From Anthoceros angustus (taxonomy: Eukaryota > Streptophyta > Anthocerotopsida > Anthocerotales > Anthocerotaceae), in contig MU008155.1 of NCBI GenBank assembly GCA_010909165.1, positions 806,001 through 870,000 on the forward strand: 64,000 bases of DNA. Reading direction: 5' to 3'. A program made the translations under genes and the position numbers. Shown here piece by piece: positions 37,395 to 48,900 of this stretch. Below the pieces are notes generated by a model that searched no databases, was not told the DNA's origin, and saw only the letters and a list, made by a program, of their open reading frames with translations. The first letter of the stretch is position 1, and each line of letters starts with the position of its first letter.

Positions 37395-38185
37395 GCATCT
37401 CAAGCTGTACGCAACGATGGCAGCCCAGGAGGATTCCACTTATCTGAGGAATGTGAGAAGCGATTTCCTGGCAAAACGAAAGTCCCTAGGGTAATTACAG
37501 ATCCAGTCCGTGAACATCTCCTACTGGAGCTGCAACTGGGTGTCTCTTTTCCTCCCTCCAATTCCATCAGGACCACCAGACTGCCGAACTGGTAGGGAGA
37601 AGCTGATGAACTTGAATGCAAATGAATAGGCAAGGAGTGATGGAACTTTCACAAGCAGCTGGCTACAATGAAACCCTTGTCCATCGTATAGCCAGGTACG
37701 ATGGAGAAGGTCTAATTATAGCTCACGACGTAGGTGAGCAGGATTCACGTCGGATGTTGTGTGTCATGAGCAATGGCACCACTTTGGTACACTCACAGGA
37801 AGTTGTGGCTGAGAGGAGCAACACTGTTATCACCATTGTCGGGAACAGCAAGCTCGTGTCTCCATTTCCGTGGTTTAGGACGTACATTTCACCATTTCCT
37901 ACGTTTCTCTTACCACTGATTCCTTCTGCAGCTACCCATCAGAAAATCTACGAGCTATTATACTCCGAGAGAATGAGCATTTTGCAAGGTGTTCCACCTG
38001 GTATGTCCCCCGAATCTGGATCATGTTCTCCTGAGATCCTTTATGGTGTTGAGGGAACGGTGGGGAGGCGGGGAAGAGGGAGGCTACTTTGGCCCTCATT
38101 GTTGGTGGCCGCCAAGAAGCAGTGAGCTTCCATCTCATCACTTTAGAAAGGCTCAAGTCCTGTTGCACGTCTGAAAGCTGAGGCA
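37395..38185 (+). pseudogene. HIBADH-like pseudogene (copy 2 remnant)
   Basis: Matches exons 1, 2, 3, 4 and 6 with introns of the gene at 31466-33449, in the same order and strand. Exon 1 still starts with an ATG and reads [13 protein letters not shown]. Exon 2 has lost its acceptor (CAA where copy 1 has CAG) and several codons of the Rossmann motif. Exon 3 has lost its 5' half with the acceptor. Exon 4 is shifted. Exon 5 and exons 7-12 are missing. No functional enzyme is possible. The remnant stops where the hydrolase remnant begins. Confidence 0.88.
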
Positions 38186-38191
38186 TCGTCC

Positions 38192-38600
38192 CGGCTGCAG
38201 CTGCTGACCGGATTGTTCAACGGGGCGGGGCTCATGAACTCGTCCTGCAGCATCCTTGCTGCAGGGTCAGGGCATTCCGGCCGCTGCAATTGAGTGAATG
38301 GATTTCGCGCTCCAATCAGGTCTATTCTCTGGAGACGATTTCATGAGATAGATGAGGAGCAGGTCGCGTTGCGTTGCAGGATGTGGGAGTGGATGTCTAT
38401 GCGCGGGGACTGGAGGAACGTTTGCTAGGGAGCTGGTGAAAGCGACTTCACATGAACTGGAGCTTACATTGGAGCGCATAGCACAGGAACTGAATGTTGG
38501 CCTACGCCTTTCATGCCACAACAAGCTTGAAGTCGCGCTAGCTGTTTCAGGGATTGGAAGTCAAAGGGCGGATGCTTTCCCAGCTGGAAGAGGAACTGAG
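38192..38600 (+). pseudogene. alpha/beta hydrolase pseudogene (copy 2 remnant)
   Basis: Matches the last third of the hydrolase at 34953-35987 (from about 35443 onwards) with insertions, deletions and in-frame stops. The signal peptide, the GISLGG nucleophile and the first two thirds are absent. The helical C terminus is still readable in pieces, for example the ELELTLERIAQELN-like segment. It ends about 50 bp before the stop of the convergent second SDR, as in copy 1. Confidence 0.88.
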
Positions 38601-38649
38601 TGCTCACAGCACGATGCAGACTAAACGACAGGATCGCAGCAGTGCCCAG

Positions 38650-39792
38650 TTATACAGCTTTTTTCACCTCCTCTAGCGTCTTCTTGTCATGCAACCCGAA
38701 CATCTTCGCGAACAAGTACTCCCGCAGCCAGGAAGGAGCGTAGTAGAGGACGTAGAAGATGGTTGAAAGATGGCCGAACACCAGGTTGCGGGGACTGTTC
38801 TTTTTCAGGACCGCTTCGAGGGTCTTCCGAGCCAATTCCGCACTTGGTGTTGATTTCGATGATTGAGAGATGACTGCCCGTTTGTGAATAACTGGATCAT
38901 ACGGTTGGAACAGCTTCAATCCTGGCAGACTCTCTTTTGACCTGATTGCCTGCTTTCCCATGTTGGAAGTGATGGCCCCTGGTGCAACGAGGATGACCTG
39001 TATGCCGAACGGTTGCAGCTCCAACCTGTGATACCAGGAACAGGTCAGGGTCAAGAAACGCGTGCATGCACAGGTTTTAACATGGACAACCTGCATGCAG
39101 AGTACCTCAGTGTCTCGGTAAGAGAATGCAGTGCGGCTTTGGAGGACGCATAAACCCCTGCCCAGGGGGCAGGACAAAAGGCAGTGATGCTACCGACGTT
39201 CACAATCTTCCCTTTCCGTCTGGCTGCCATATGCGGCACCACTGCTTGAATGAGGGATAGTGGACCTGCAAGGAGGCGGATCAGATCGTCACACCAGCAC
39301 CAGGACTGGCACTCTATCTGGCAACAATTGCAATTGCAAGCAGAGACAAAGGTAGGCATATCCTATCCCAGTGCAACCGCATGTCCACTAATTTGCCCTA
39401 GACACTTCTTCCTTCTCAGCTAGTACCCAAACACAGGCGAAGGAAGATGCATGTAGTCACCCACCAAACACGTTGGTCTTGTAGCACCTCTCCAGCATGT
39501 CTTGCGGAACCTCAGCCAGAGGCCCGATACACTGTGTCCCAGCATTGTTTATGAGCACATCTATGTGCCCAAACTTGGTCACCACAGATTCCACCGTCTC
39601 CTCGATCACAGCCTGCTCTGCAATCACATCCAGCTGGAGCAACTCCACGTCCGGATGCTGCTCCAACGACTTCATCGATTCCAGGGAGCGGGCGGTTGCC
39701 ACAACCTTGAAGCCTGCATCTGCAAACACTAGAGCCAGGGCATGGCCGATGCCACCGTCTGAGCACCCCGTGATCACCACAACCTCCTTCAT
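38650..39792 (-). CDS. AYR1-like short-chain dehydrogenase/reductase, copy 2
   Basis: Paralogue of the SDR at 36055-37157 from the same tandem duplication. Three exons, 5' to 3': 39792-39465, 39265-39106 and 39025-38650, with the same exon lengths (328, 160, 376) and the same 287 residues. [13 protein letters not shown] and the YASSK active-site pair (Tyr148/Lys152) are all kept, as is the membrane-like C terminus. Differences from copy 1 are conservative and scattered: for example [14 protein letters not shown] replaces VATDLSVEWMTTLE, just after the second Rossmann strand, where cofactor preference is set. The Asp in copy 1 and Ala in copy 2 at that strand end could shift NAD versus NADP use (inference). 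It looks functional, unlike the other two genes of its copy. Confidence 0.93.
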
Positions 39793-40749
39793 CACCTCGA
39801 TTGTGTGGAAACAGGCCAGCCCACAATCGTGTCCAGTTAGGTGTATGTTTCTACAGCATGTACATAGACGAACACGGACATGGTCTAAGTTGGAAAAAAT
39901 GGCCGGGTAAATATTTGGCAAACTCTGTTGAAGTTCGTCTCCGGAGATGCAGGATTAAACCTGGCCGATCGGGCCGATATTTGAGTTTTACAATTACCCG
40001 TCCTTCCTTCGATATAAGAGCTGTTAGGCAACACTCTTTCAGGTTTGGCTCCCTCTGCCTCCGGGGTAGCGATTTCTGATCGTGTTGCAACAAAATTGTG
40101 CCGGGCTCGGTCGCGGAAGCCTTTTCTGCAGGCTGTAACGGAGCTTCTCTCGCGGGCGTTGGTAGGGATGGCATTTTCCAGCAGGATGATGTAGTGGATG
40201 ACCGACGAGGGAGTTGATGGAAGGGAGCACTGGGCAGGCAGAAGCAGGTGATGCTGGCAGAGTGAGAGCGCTTGAAAGTGCGGGTGAGTGCACTGCTTGT
40301 GGTGTGGGGATGTGTGCTCCTCTGCTCTTGTGCTGTGCAGCCCTAAACGGTAGAGTGTGCAATGAGAGCTGGCGGTGAGATATTGTCATTCTGCCGGGAA
40401 ACTGTCGTCGGCGGGGGGAATCGGGGTTGGAGCCAGACCGTCAGAATTTCAACTTCTGCTTCGCGTCGCCGTCCCCGCCAGCTTCTTATGCTGCCGGCCC
40501 CTGTCTTGTATCGTGACAAGCTTCATGTGGTTGTGGGCAAGCAAGCGCAGAAAATCCGCACCCAGCTCACACGACAGGAGAGCTGGGCGGCAGGAGCAGG
40601 AGCTCCAGGGCAAGAATTCGAGCTCGCCGTTCCTGTCCTCGTTGCTCTCTTCCACACGCATTGTGATCAGGAAAGTTTCCTTATGATTCAAGAAATCTGC
40701 AACGGACGTACCTCTGCCGGCATTTTAAAAGGTTTGGTGGGCGAGAGGG
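39793..40749. other. divergent intergenic region, SDR copy 2 / SAC3A
   Basis: Almost 1 kb between divergently transcribed genes. It contains several frames of about 80-130 codons on both strands. None resembles a known family, and they overlap one another, so I treat them as chance frames in promoter and 5' UTR sequence. One plus-strand frame (40362-40766) runs over the SAC3A start in another frame and could act as an upstream ORF. Confidence 0.5.
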
Positions 40750-43700
40750 ATGGGCACCGAGTATGATATGAACCAAAATGCTTTTGCGGTATCCCATGAG
40801 GATCAAGGAGCTGAGTCTCCGCCGGTGTGGGAGCCGCAGGAGTATAAGGGCTGGGCACACGAGAGCACAACAGAAAATCTTGGGACTTACTTGCCTGATT
40901 CCTATGCTCCTCCACCCGAGACGGCGCATTCTGAGCATCAAAGTAATCAAGAGCCGAGTACTGCTGGCCAGGATCAGCAATGGGCTAGTTACTACCCTGC
41001 TCCCACATCGCAACAGCAGGTACTGTGTCGATCTTTCTTTGCTGCCATAATTAGGTCTTCATTTCGTATCCTCGGTTGCATTTTTAAACCCTCGTTTGTG
41101 ACGTCGGTAACTCGTTGCCATGACCAATCTGACATTTTCAAATCATGTGCTGGTGGGAGCTTCCCAATAGCTGCTGTTAGTAGTTCCTAACAGGTTGGGA
41201 CACGAAAAACGTTCATAGGAATATTTAAATCAGAGTTGTCACCTTGTTAGGACACCTTGGGCACGGTGGTGTGTGCTCCCTCTCTGGAGGTCTTTGAATG
41301 TTTCTACATACCTCTGCTGCCAGATGACTTTCGTTTCTTGTGTGTCAGGAAGCTGGAATAAGCCAAGGTCAAGGAAGCTTTGCACCTCCACCACTTCCAA
41401 TGGCGCCCCCCCCTCAGCCACCTCCACCTCCAGATATTGTATCTGCTACCTCATGGAGCTCTTCAGGGCAGACTACAGGAGGAAGTGAGTTGAAGATGGA
41501 TCCCTCTGGGTATGCTACAGGTAGCTATTATTCGCAGGGACAGCAGCCTGTTCAAGATGGAAGCTATGCTCCACAAGATAGTCAAACAAATGTACCTGGC
41601 CCCACTGTTTCTGGGACTAGCACACCATCAGCAAATGGTTCTCACACTTACGGGCAGACATACTCTGGGTATGGAAGTACTGCTGACCCCTATGCCTATG
41701 GCGGTTCTGGATACCAAAATTATAACTATGGTTATCTACAGCAAGGTAACGATTCTTACTCTCAGAACACAGGGGCCTATCAAAATTCAGGTGCTCCTTA
41801 TCAGGCTGCTGTTAACTCCTTTCAAAACACAAGCTCATATGCAGACACAGCATCTTATCAGAACACAAGCACTTATTACAATAATGCTGGTGTCTATCAG
41901 AACACGGGAGCTTACACAGGCTACAGTGCTGTACCAAACACATGGAGTGATGGCAGCTTTGGAAACTATGGTGGTTACACAGGTTATACAGGTTATTCAG
42001 GACAAGACGGAACAGTAAATGCAACTGTCTCTCAACATCAATCGCAGTACCCCCAGGACTACCAGGCCCAGTGGGCTGAGTACTATGCAAGTTTGCAGAG
42101 CCAAAATACGGAGCCTAGTGGACCTCCTGGCACTGATTTGGCATTGCCCAACAGTGCAGTTACAACTCCTGCAGCGCCTACATATGCGAGTATTGTGGCT
42201 CATGGGGCTTCTGCCAACTTTTCTGTACCGTCCAGCCAGCCTCCACCTCCAGGCACCCAGCCTTCTTGGCCACAACCATACAGTGAAGCGCTTCCTGCTC
42301 AGGTGTGTCCTCTTTTCAAGTTGCATAATGTCTCAATATGACCTCCTGTGAGATCCTGAATCTTGTCAAAGAGTAAGAGCCTGTCTGGGATGGTCCTCTT
42401 TGGTGCTATTTTATGTCAGGCTTTTTCTTCCTAATTTGTGTTTTCACTCTCAGCGTTGATTTCAGTATTGTTGTGCATGTACTTACTAGTTCTTTGCTGT
42501 CGAATGCTCTCTCAAACAGGTCAGCTCACTGCAACCTGCGCAAAAGCCACTGCTAAACAGCTGGGAAGCTCCCTCAGTGCTAACGGCTGATCAACAGAGT
42601 TCGGCTCCCCAGCTTCAGACCCAGCTGCAGCCAGCTCCAGTCATCCAGCAGCAGCAGGCTCAGACTGTTGTCCAGTATCCGATCTCACATCCTCAACATT
42701 CTGTACAATATCCACAGCAGCAACAGTCTCAGCAACAGCAGCAGCAACCAACGCATTACCAGCAGTCTGTGCAGGCAGTGACATCCCAGTACCAGCAAGC
42801 ACAGCTGCAGCAGCAGGCTCGTTACATGCAGTCCCAGCCGCAGAATCAGTCCCACCTGACGGGACAGCAGGAACGTCAGCAGGCTTCTCCAGGTTTCCAT
42901 TCACAAGCTCAAGATATGACAAGCTCAGAATCTGGTCTCTGGAGACCTGGGAAAGTTCAAGTTTCCAGTAACTCCAGGATAACACAGAATGTTGGAGCTC
43001 TGAGTGGCACAAGCAAAGTTCTATCAGCAGATGTCTCCAAACCGGCATATATCAGCATCGGGAAACCATCAAGGATGTCATCAGATGATGTTGCAGATGC
43101 CACTCTTCAGGTATTGATCAGTCAAAACCTGACGAGTGTGTGACGTACCTGAAATTGCCACCATTTTGCCTGAAGTCTGGTCCGTGTTACTCTTTCAATC
43201 CGCTTTGTGATCTTATGTACGTCCATGTGGAAACTGGCAGCCTGGGATGTTCCCCCCTTCTCTCCGTGCCTATGTGGAAAGAGCGTTGTCTCGGTGCAGA
43301 GATGATGCACAAAAGGCAGCCTGTCAGGAGATCATGAAAGAGGTAAGCTGTTTGATTTCCCCATCCTCCGTGCTCAGTCAAAAGGAGTGCTACTCTTCAG
43401 TTTGTCCCATGTGGTTCGTCTTCTGGCTTAATGTTGTTACAAGAGTCATGTGTCTTCCAGTGGCTGCTGCTTGATGGATTTGTGGCTTCACTGTGCTTGA
43501 ATATGCTTGCATTGGGAATATATACATGTATGTATTGATGCCAGACACTGTGGGATCTCGAGCGGCGTGAGGTTACATTCCATTCAGGCAAACTTTGAGA
43601 CTATCTTTCCACAGATGATTACAGAGGCGTCACGTGATGGATCTCTCTTCACAAAGGATTGGGACACAGAACCGTTGTTCTCTCTGCCTGAGGTGGTGGC

Positions 43701-45962
43701 TGGCGGGAAAGGGTATCAAATACACGCTGCTATCTGTAGTGGCTTTCACCTTGCTCACAAGTTGTCCCTTTTTTTTTTGCCTCTTATGGGAGTGCTTAAA
43801 TTGCAGGAGCATCCAGCGCCCTAGTGCGACTCCAGTTATTATGAAGCTGGAACGTAGTCCAAACAGACGAGTCAGAAGTAGATGGGAGCCTGTTGCAGAA
43901 GAGGTAGAGGATGAGGACAAGTATGGTCGGCTGCAAGGTCGCGATGGCAAGAAAGAAGGCATCCGAGATAGGGCCAATGATCGAGAGAATTCTGTATGGT
44001 TTTTCAATGCTCCAATGTCGAAGTGCTTTCCAATGTCAACCATGTCAGATCCCTGTTGAGAGCATTTATTATGGTCTGAAACTGTCATGCAGATCTCGCC
44101 AAGTAAGAGGGAAATGTCGTGGATCAAAGCTAAGCCTTCACAACAGCAGACTCCAGGGCAATTGGGTAAGCAGAGACCCCAGAAAGGGGTGAAACGGGTG
44201 CGAAGAACTGTTGCACTTAACTATAATGGTGCGACAAACAGTGAAAGTGAAAGTGAGGAAGAGGAGGACACAGGCGGGATTCATCTGGGATCTGCTGTCT
44301 CAGCAGAGACTCCAGAAGAGAAGAAACGTAGACAAAGTCGAACAAAACGGTTTGACAGAAGCAAGGAGCTCAGTGTAGGAGCGAAGGGTTTGGTGAAGGC
44401 GAAAGGAGTGTCTGGAGGCAGTGCAACTGCAAGAAGGGCAACTGCGTTGCAGTTGGCTATGAGTGCTGGTGATGGTAATGGACGGGCTGTTGAGGACATT
44501 GATTGGGATGCACTCACAGTGAAGGGTACCTGCCAGGAGATTGAGAAGCGGTACTTGCGGCTGACATCTGCTCCTGACCCTAGCACGGTGAGCCCTTCCT
44601 CCTTTCGAAAAGTAAAGACGTGAATGACTCAGGTCTCTTAATGTTCTGCTTCTTTGTGTCGCAAGCAAATGATACCGAGGATGCTTAGCTCCACAATTGC
44701 CATTACAGCTTTGTGCTCAAACATGTATGGGGTTGTCGACAGGTGAGACCGGAGGATGTCTTGAGGAAGGCTCTGGCGATGGTCCAAAGTACATCCAAGA
44801 GTTATCTATATAAATGCGAGCAGCTGAAATCCATTCGGCAGGATCTCACCGTACAGAGGATTCGTGATGAGCTCACTGTGGAGGTGAAATTCCATTGCCA
44901 TGGTTGTGAACTCCTTTCTTGGGACAGAATGTCAGGGCCATTGATTGTGAGGGCTACTGGTTGGATGCGCTCTAGGTGTACGAGACTCACGGACGAATGG
45001 CTCTGGAGGCAGGAGATTTACCGGAGTACAATCAGGTTTGTTGGTGAGCTTGTGAAGCTCTATCTCCTGTATTACTCACGACGGCATCTCAATTATGTGT
45101 TTTTCGGACTGGAGTGCAGTGCCTGAGTCGGTTAAAGGAGTTGTATGGCGAAGGTATCAAGGGTTGCAGTAGTGAGTTTGCTGCCTACAGTCTGCTCTAC
45201 ATTATCTTCCAGCGAGGAAATAGCCGAGAACTACTATCCTCAATGGCAAGGTAAGGTGCTTTAATGACATGGCTTGGGACCAGTGGCTTGTGCATGCTTT
45301 GCTGACAGTTGTAAGATGTACAGGCTATCAATTGATGCCAAGAAAGATGAAGCAGTACAGCATGCCCTGGCTGTGCGTGAAGCTGTTGCAATCGGCAACT
45401 ACCACGCTTTTTTCCGCTTATACAGAACAGCTCCAAACTTAAACCCCTGCTTAATGGGTATGTTGGAAGACCTAGCCATACAACTGTCCGTATTTCTATC
45501 CGAGCATCTGATACGGCCATGTCCTAACTCCGTTTCCACGATGCAGACCTGCACGTCGAGAAGATGAGGTTTGAGGCGCTAAGATGCATGTCAAGGGCCT
45601 ATAGACCGTCAGTGTCTGTTCTATTTATTGCCAGAGCGTTAGGATTCTCAACCAGCACAGAAGGTGAAGAAAGGGAAGTCGAAGGAATGGAGGAATGCGA
45701 AGAGTGGCTGAGAGCCCATGGCGCTCAGCTCATTGTGGAGAGTCCGTCTGGCGAGTTGGTGATGGATGCCAAGGTAATGGAAGGCTCTGATTGGACTCCA
45801 GACTACACTGGGTTTGTGTACCTGCAGGCAGATAGCTGATGTCCTATCGCCTTCTTGGTTGTACAGGCTAGTTCCACAAGTCTGTTCATGCCGGAGCCGG
45901 AAGATGTGGTCCCCCATGGAGATGCAAACCTGGCTCTGAATGATTTTTTTGCACGCACGTAA
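40750..45962 (+). CDS. SAC3A: SAC3/GANP-domain mRNA factor, SAC3A (THP3) type
   Basis: Homologue of Arabidopsis SAC3A/yeast Thp3, which acts in transcription-coupled mRNA processing and export (family knowledge). Thirteen exons: 40750-41019, 41349-42302, 42520-43110, 43241-43342, 43615-43712, 43807-43993, 44093-44587, 44743-44883, 44976-45035, 45120-45250, 45324-45457, 45547-45773 and 45867-45962. The joined frame is 1161 residues. Residues 90-410 are Tyr/Gly/Ser/Gln-rich with repeated YQNT and YTGY words. About 410-600 is Gln-rich. [16 protein letters not shown] and DWDTEPLF follow, then a basic SRWEPV segment. The SAC3/PCI-type domain starts at [20 protein letters not shown] and runs through [20 protein letters not shown] and [11 protein letters not shown] to the end [14 protein letters not shown]. 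The exon 5/6 junction is the weakest: it was chosen because it alone keeps the frame open. The rest is well supported. Confidence 0.93.
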
Positions 45963-48900
45963 TAGTAAAAAGGCAGCCTCGGTCCCCCCTCACCCATGCT
46001 TTCCTCCTCCCCCGGCTCCAGCCATGATAATTGCGGGAGCCAGCATCCAAATAGTGGTAGCACAGAGGCTGTACTAAATTGTCAGCGGTAGTGCGCCAGG
46101 AGCCAGGCTCTCGCGACCTTTGTACAACAGGAATGTCAGGATCTTGCCAGCAGGCGGTAGGCGCGTCTTTGTAGCCGAGTTCGCAACGGGATGGAAGCTT
46201 GCGGCGGTTCCGTTTGCAGCAGTTTTTGGCATGCAAGGAGGAGTAGATCGTAACACGAGCGAAAGCGTGAGTCGGTTGCTGCTCCCCTTCGCTTGCTTCT
46301 GGAAACACAGTTTGCTTAGTTCTGCAAGCCTGGGCCAGGCTGCCTGGCCACAAGGTCTGGTGTCTCGTCCACTCAGTGCCAACCGCCGCAGCCGGCAGAT
46401 GGCAGCCGTTACCCCCTCCTGGGCTCTTGGTGGATGTAAAGTATGCATATGCAGACATCATATGTAGCTGCAACATGTCCCCGGGTCCCCTGCATCCGCC
46501 TGCGGCTGCAAATGGCATGCCGCGGTTGATGGCACCATATTTAAAAAGCAATGAGCAGCTGGAATCCAGGGCTCTGCACAGCTACTTTAAGGCATTGGCA
46601 GGATGCGCGGAAGGGGATGAATGTGCTTTTGGCAGATTCAGATTTTTGAATTTCTGTCACGGCAAGCCTCCAGGCAACCCGACCCAGGCTCCAGCACACA
46701 TACCAGCACGCCGAGCCCGGGGACACCACTTTGAGCAACAGCTCCTTTCGTCTTGGTCCCTTTAGGGTGTGATAATAGAAGTCCTGACGTCTCCTTTAAC
46801 CATCGTTCTTTTCTATGTAGATGCTACCGGTGCGCATACTCATGCAATTCTTGTGAACAAGGGAACTGGAGGTTCAGGGAGGCAGGCAGTGTGGCTCCTG
46901 TAACATCGATTGGGCGGCCACTCCCAACGACGTCGAGCTCCAAAATGAGAAAATCAAGGCTTCACCAAAGGCGGGAACGTGCTCAAGGATGTCTTCGAGG
47001 CCGTTGGCAAGCTTTTGTCTTATGACCGCTACAGTTAAGCTTGCAAGAAAGCCGGATGTGAAGTTGTCGAACTCGTACCACGTTTCAGGATCTGTCTCAG
47101 AGCTCTGGTTTTGACATTTGGAGATGCTCTGAGGGGATGTTAGAGGATTTCCGGGGTCACTGAATGTTACTTATTAGCAGGGATGAAAGCGGAGAAGAGG
47201 AGGAGTGGCAGACACACTGGCGAGAAGCCTGTCGGTTCAGATGATCACGTTTTGCAAATCACCGCCAATATTTCACTGCCGTTGTGGAGTGCATTACATA
47301 TGATATGACCTTATGACCGTAAAAGAGGAGGAGATGCTCTGAGGAAAAGGTTGATCAACCGCTGAGCAATGTCTGGCTGTTGTGTCACCCGCTTGCTTTC
47401 TGGTTGGATCCACTGCTGGACTCACTTACCTGTGTCGTTGTCGACAAAGCCATGCACAAGCGCGTGCCTGGATAGAATCGGAATTAGAGTTGCAGTCTGA
47501 TGAACTGTTCTGTTTTGATCTGTGGCAGGCATTTGTCTTGGCCGGTGGGGGAGAAGGCGAAAGCCAAAAGCAGTCGATATTGAGAACAGGAAACCTCGTT
47601 CTCACTAAAAACACCTCTTAACTCGAGTCTACCTAGTCGGGGAGAGAGGGTTTGATTTAGAGCAAAATAGGTAGTACATATCCAGACGGCCACGGCCTGA
47701 TGACCAGAGTCGGTTGCCTGCTTCCTTTCCTTTGCTTTCCTTTCCTTCTTCTCGTGTCAGTGACTTGCCTTGAGTGGTCGGGCGAGTGTCAGAGTTCCGC
47801 AAACCTGGCCGCCTACCTGGTCGAGGACTCCACACTCCAGTGCCTCGTCCACTGAGCGTCAACCGCCGAAGGCGGGCAGTTGGTAGCCGTTTCCTCTCGG
47901 CTACCACTTTTGCCTCCGCCCCTCGGCACACGCTTTCATTACTCGGCCTCATGGGTGCATGTGGTATCAGCATGACCCATTACATGCGCCTGGGGCCGCC
48001 GACGAGATGCCCGGCTGATGGGGACCGCATTACCGAGATCCGGCAGGATTTGGAGGGGCCTCTCATCTCAAACAACCCACCGCACCCCGCTAGTGGAGGC
48101 CGGTGGGGGGTGGAACGGCAGACCAGCCCAGCCCACGACACGCCAAGCCGTCCCCCTCTGTCCCGCTCCGCTCCGCTCCCCCCCGTCCCGTCCCGTCCCG
48201 TTTCTGTCCCGACGTCATCTTCGGGGCCACCAGTTTGTTACCACTCCGGCACCAGCACGTTGTTGTTCGGGGATTGGAAATTGGAATCCATCCTTGCTTA
48301 AACCTCCAAGTTTGCTTTTCCCGCGTTGGGAACTCGAATTGACGCCGCTTTCATAACTCCGATTGACGCCGGAAGCAGAGAGCAAGGCTCCCGAGGAGTA
48401 CCATTGCACCATACGTCTCTGCTGGGCTCCATGTGTAGCAAGGCTGAAGGCGATTGGTACGTGCCCTCTCCACTTTGGTCCTTGTGGGTCATCCGGGAGC
48501 CACGTCTCCCACCTTTGCCTGCCTGCCACTTTCGATGTTTCGTGATGGCCACAGTTTCCAGTTGCCGCGGACCGATGAGACACATACTTGTCGCCCCGGC
48601 CCCCTCCAGTCCTGTGGACGGTGGTGGGTGCCCCCCAAGTTGCGACGCGCGACTCGCGCGTGATTTGTGAATCGCGAGATGAGACTGTCTTTTTCCTTCG
48701 ACTGTCCCACTCGTACATGTAAACCCTAATTCCAGGCGCCCTTTACAAGAGAGAAATTCCAGGCATCCCGCGTAAATTTATCACTGGCAGCCACGAGGGT
48801 TGCAACCCGACATAGCTCAAATCTCGCCAGGAGGCCGATCGGTTTCAAGGGAGAGTCGGGACAAATGGTGACTGCCAACGGTGTTGTGCGGCGGTGGGGA

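Larger units (their letters stand above)
31400..39792. repeat. tandem segmental duplication, three-gene unit
   Basis: Copy 1 spans about 31400-37160 and copy 2 about 37350-39792, head to tail. Each has, in order, HIBADH-like (+), alpha/beta hydrolase (+) and AYR1-like SDR (-). Exons, introns and flanks are all similar, so this is a DNA-level duplication and not retrocopying. In copy 2 one deletion of about 2.9 kb (relative to copy 1, from about 32520 to 35440) joins the intron after HIBADH exon 6 directly to the last third of the hydrolase. Smaller losses remove other HIBADH parts. The SDR is intact in both copies with identical exon lengths (328, 160 and 376). Confidence 0.9.

Noticed and set aside
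39851-40174. 107-codon minus-strand frame upstream of SDR copy 2
   Set aside because: It starts with ATG, but the sequence is unlike any known family and lies in the probable promoter or 5' UTR of the SDR gene.
40362-40766. 134-codon plus-strand frame before SAC3A
   Set aside because: It overlaps the SAC3A start in another frame and resembles no protein. At most it is an upstream ORF in the 5' UTR.
45886-46551. 221-codon minus-strand frame overlapping the end of SAC3A
   Set aside because: It runs into the last SAC3A exon on the opposite strand, has no recognisable motif, and lies in GC-rich DNA where long chance frames are common.
48215-48718. 167-codon minus-strand frame in the large intergenic interval
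   Set aside because: Overlapping frames of similar length exist on both strands. Composition is low in hydrophobic residues and no family resemblance was found.
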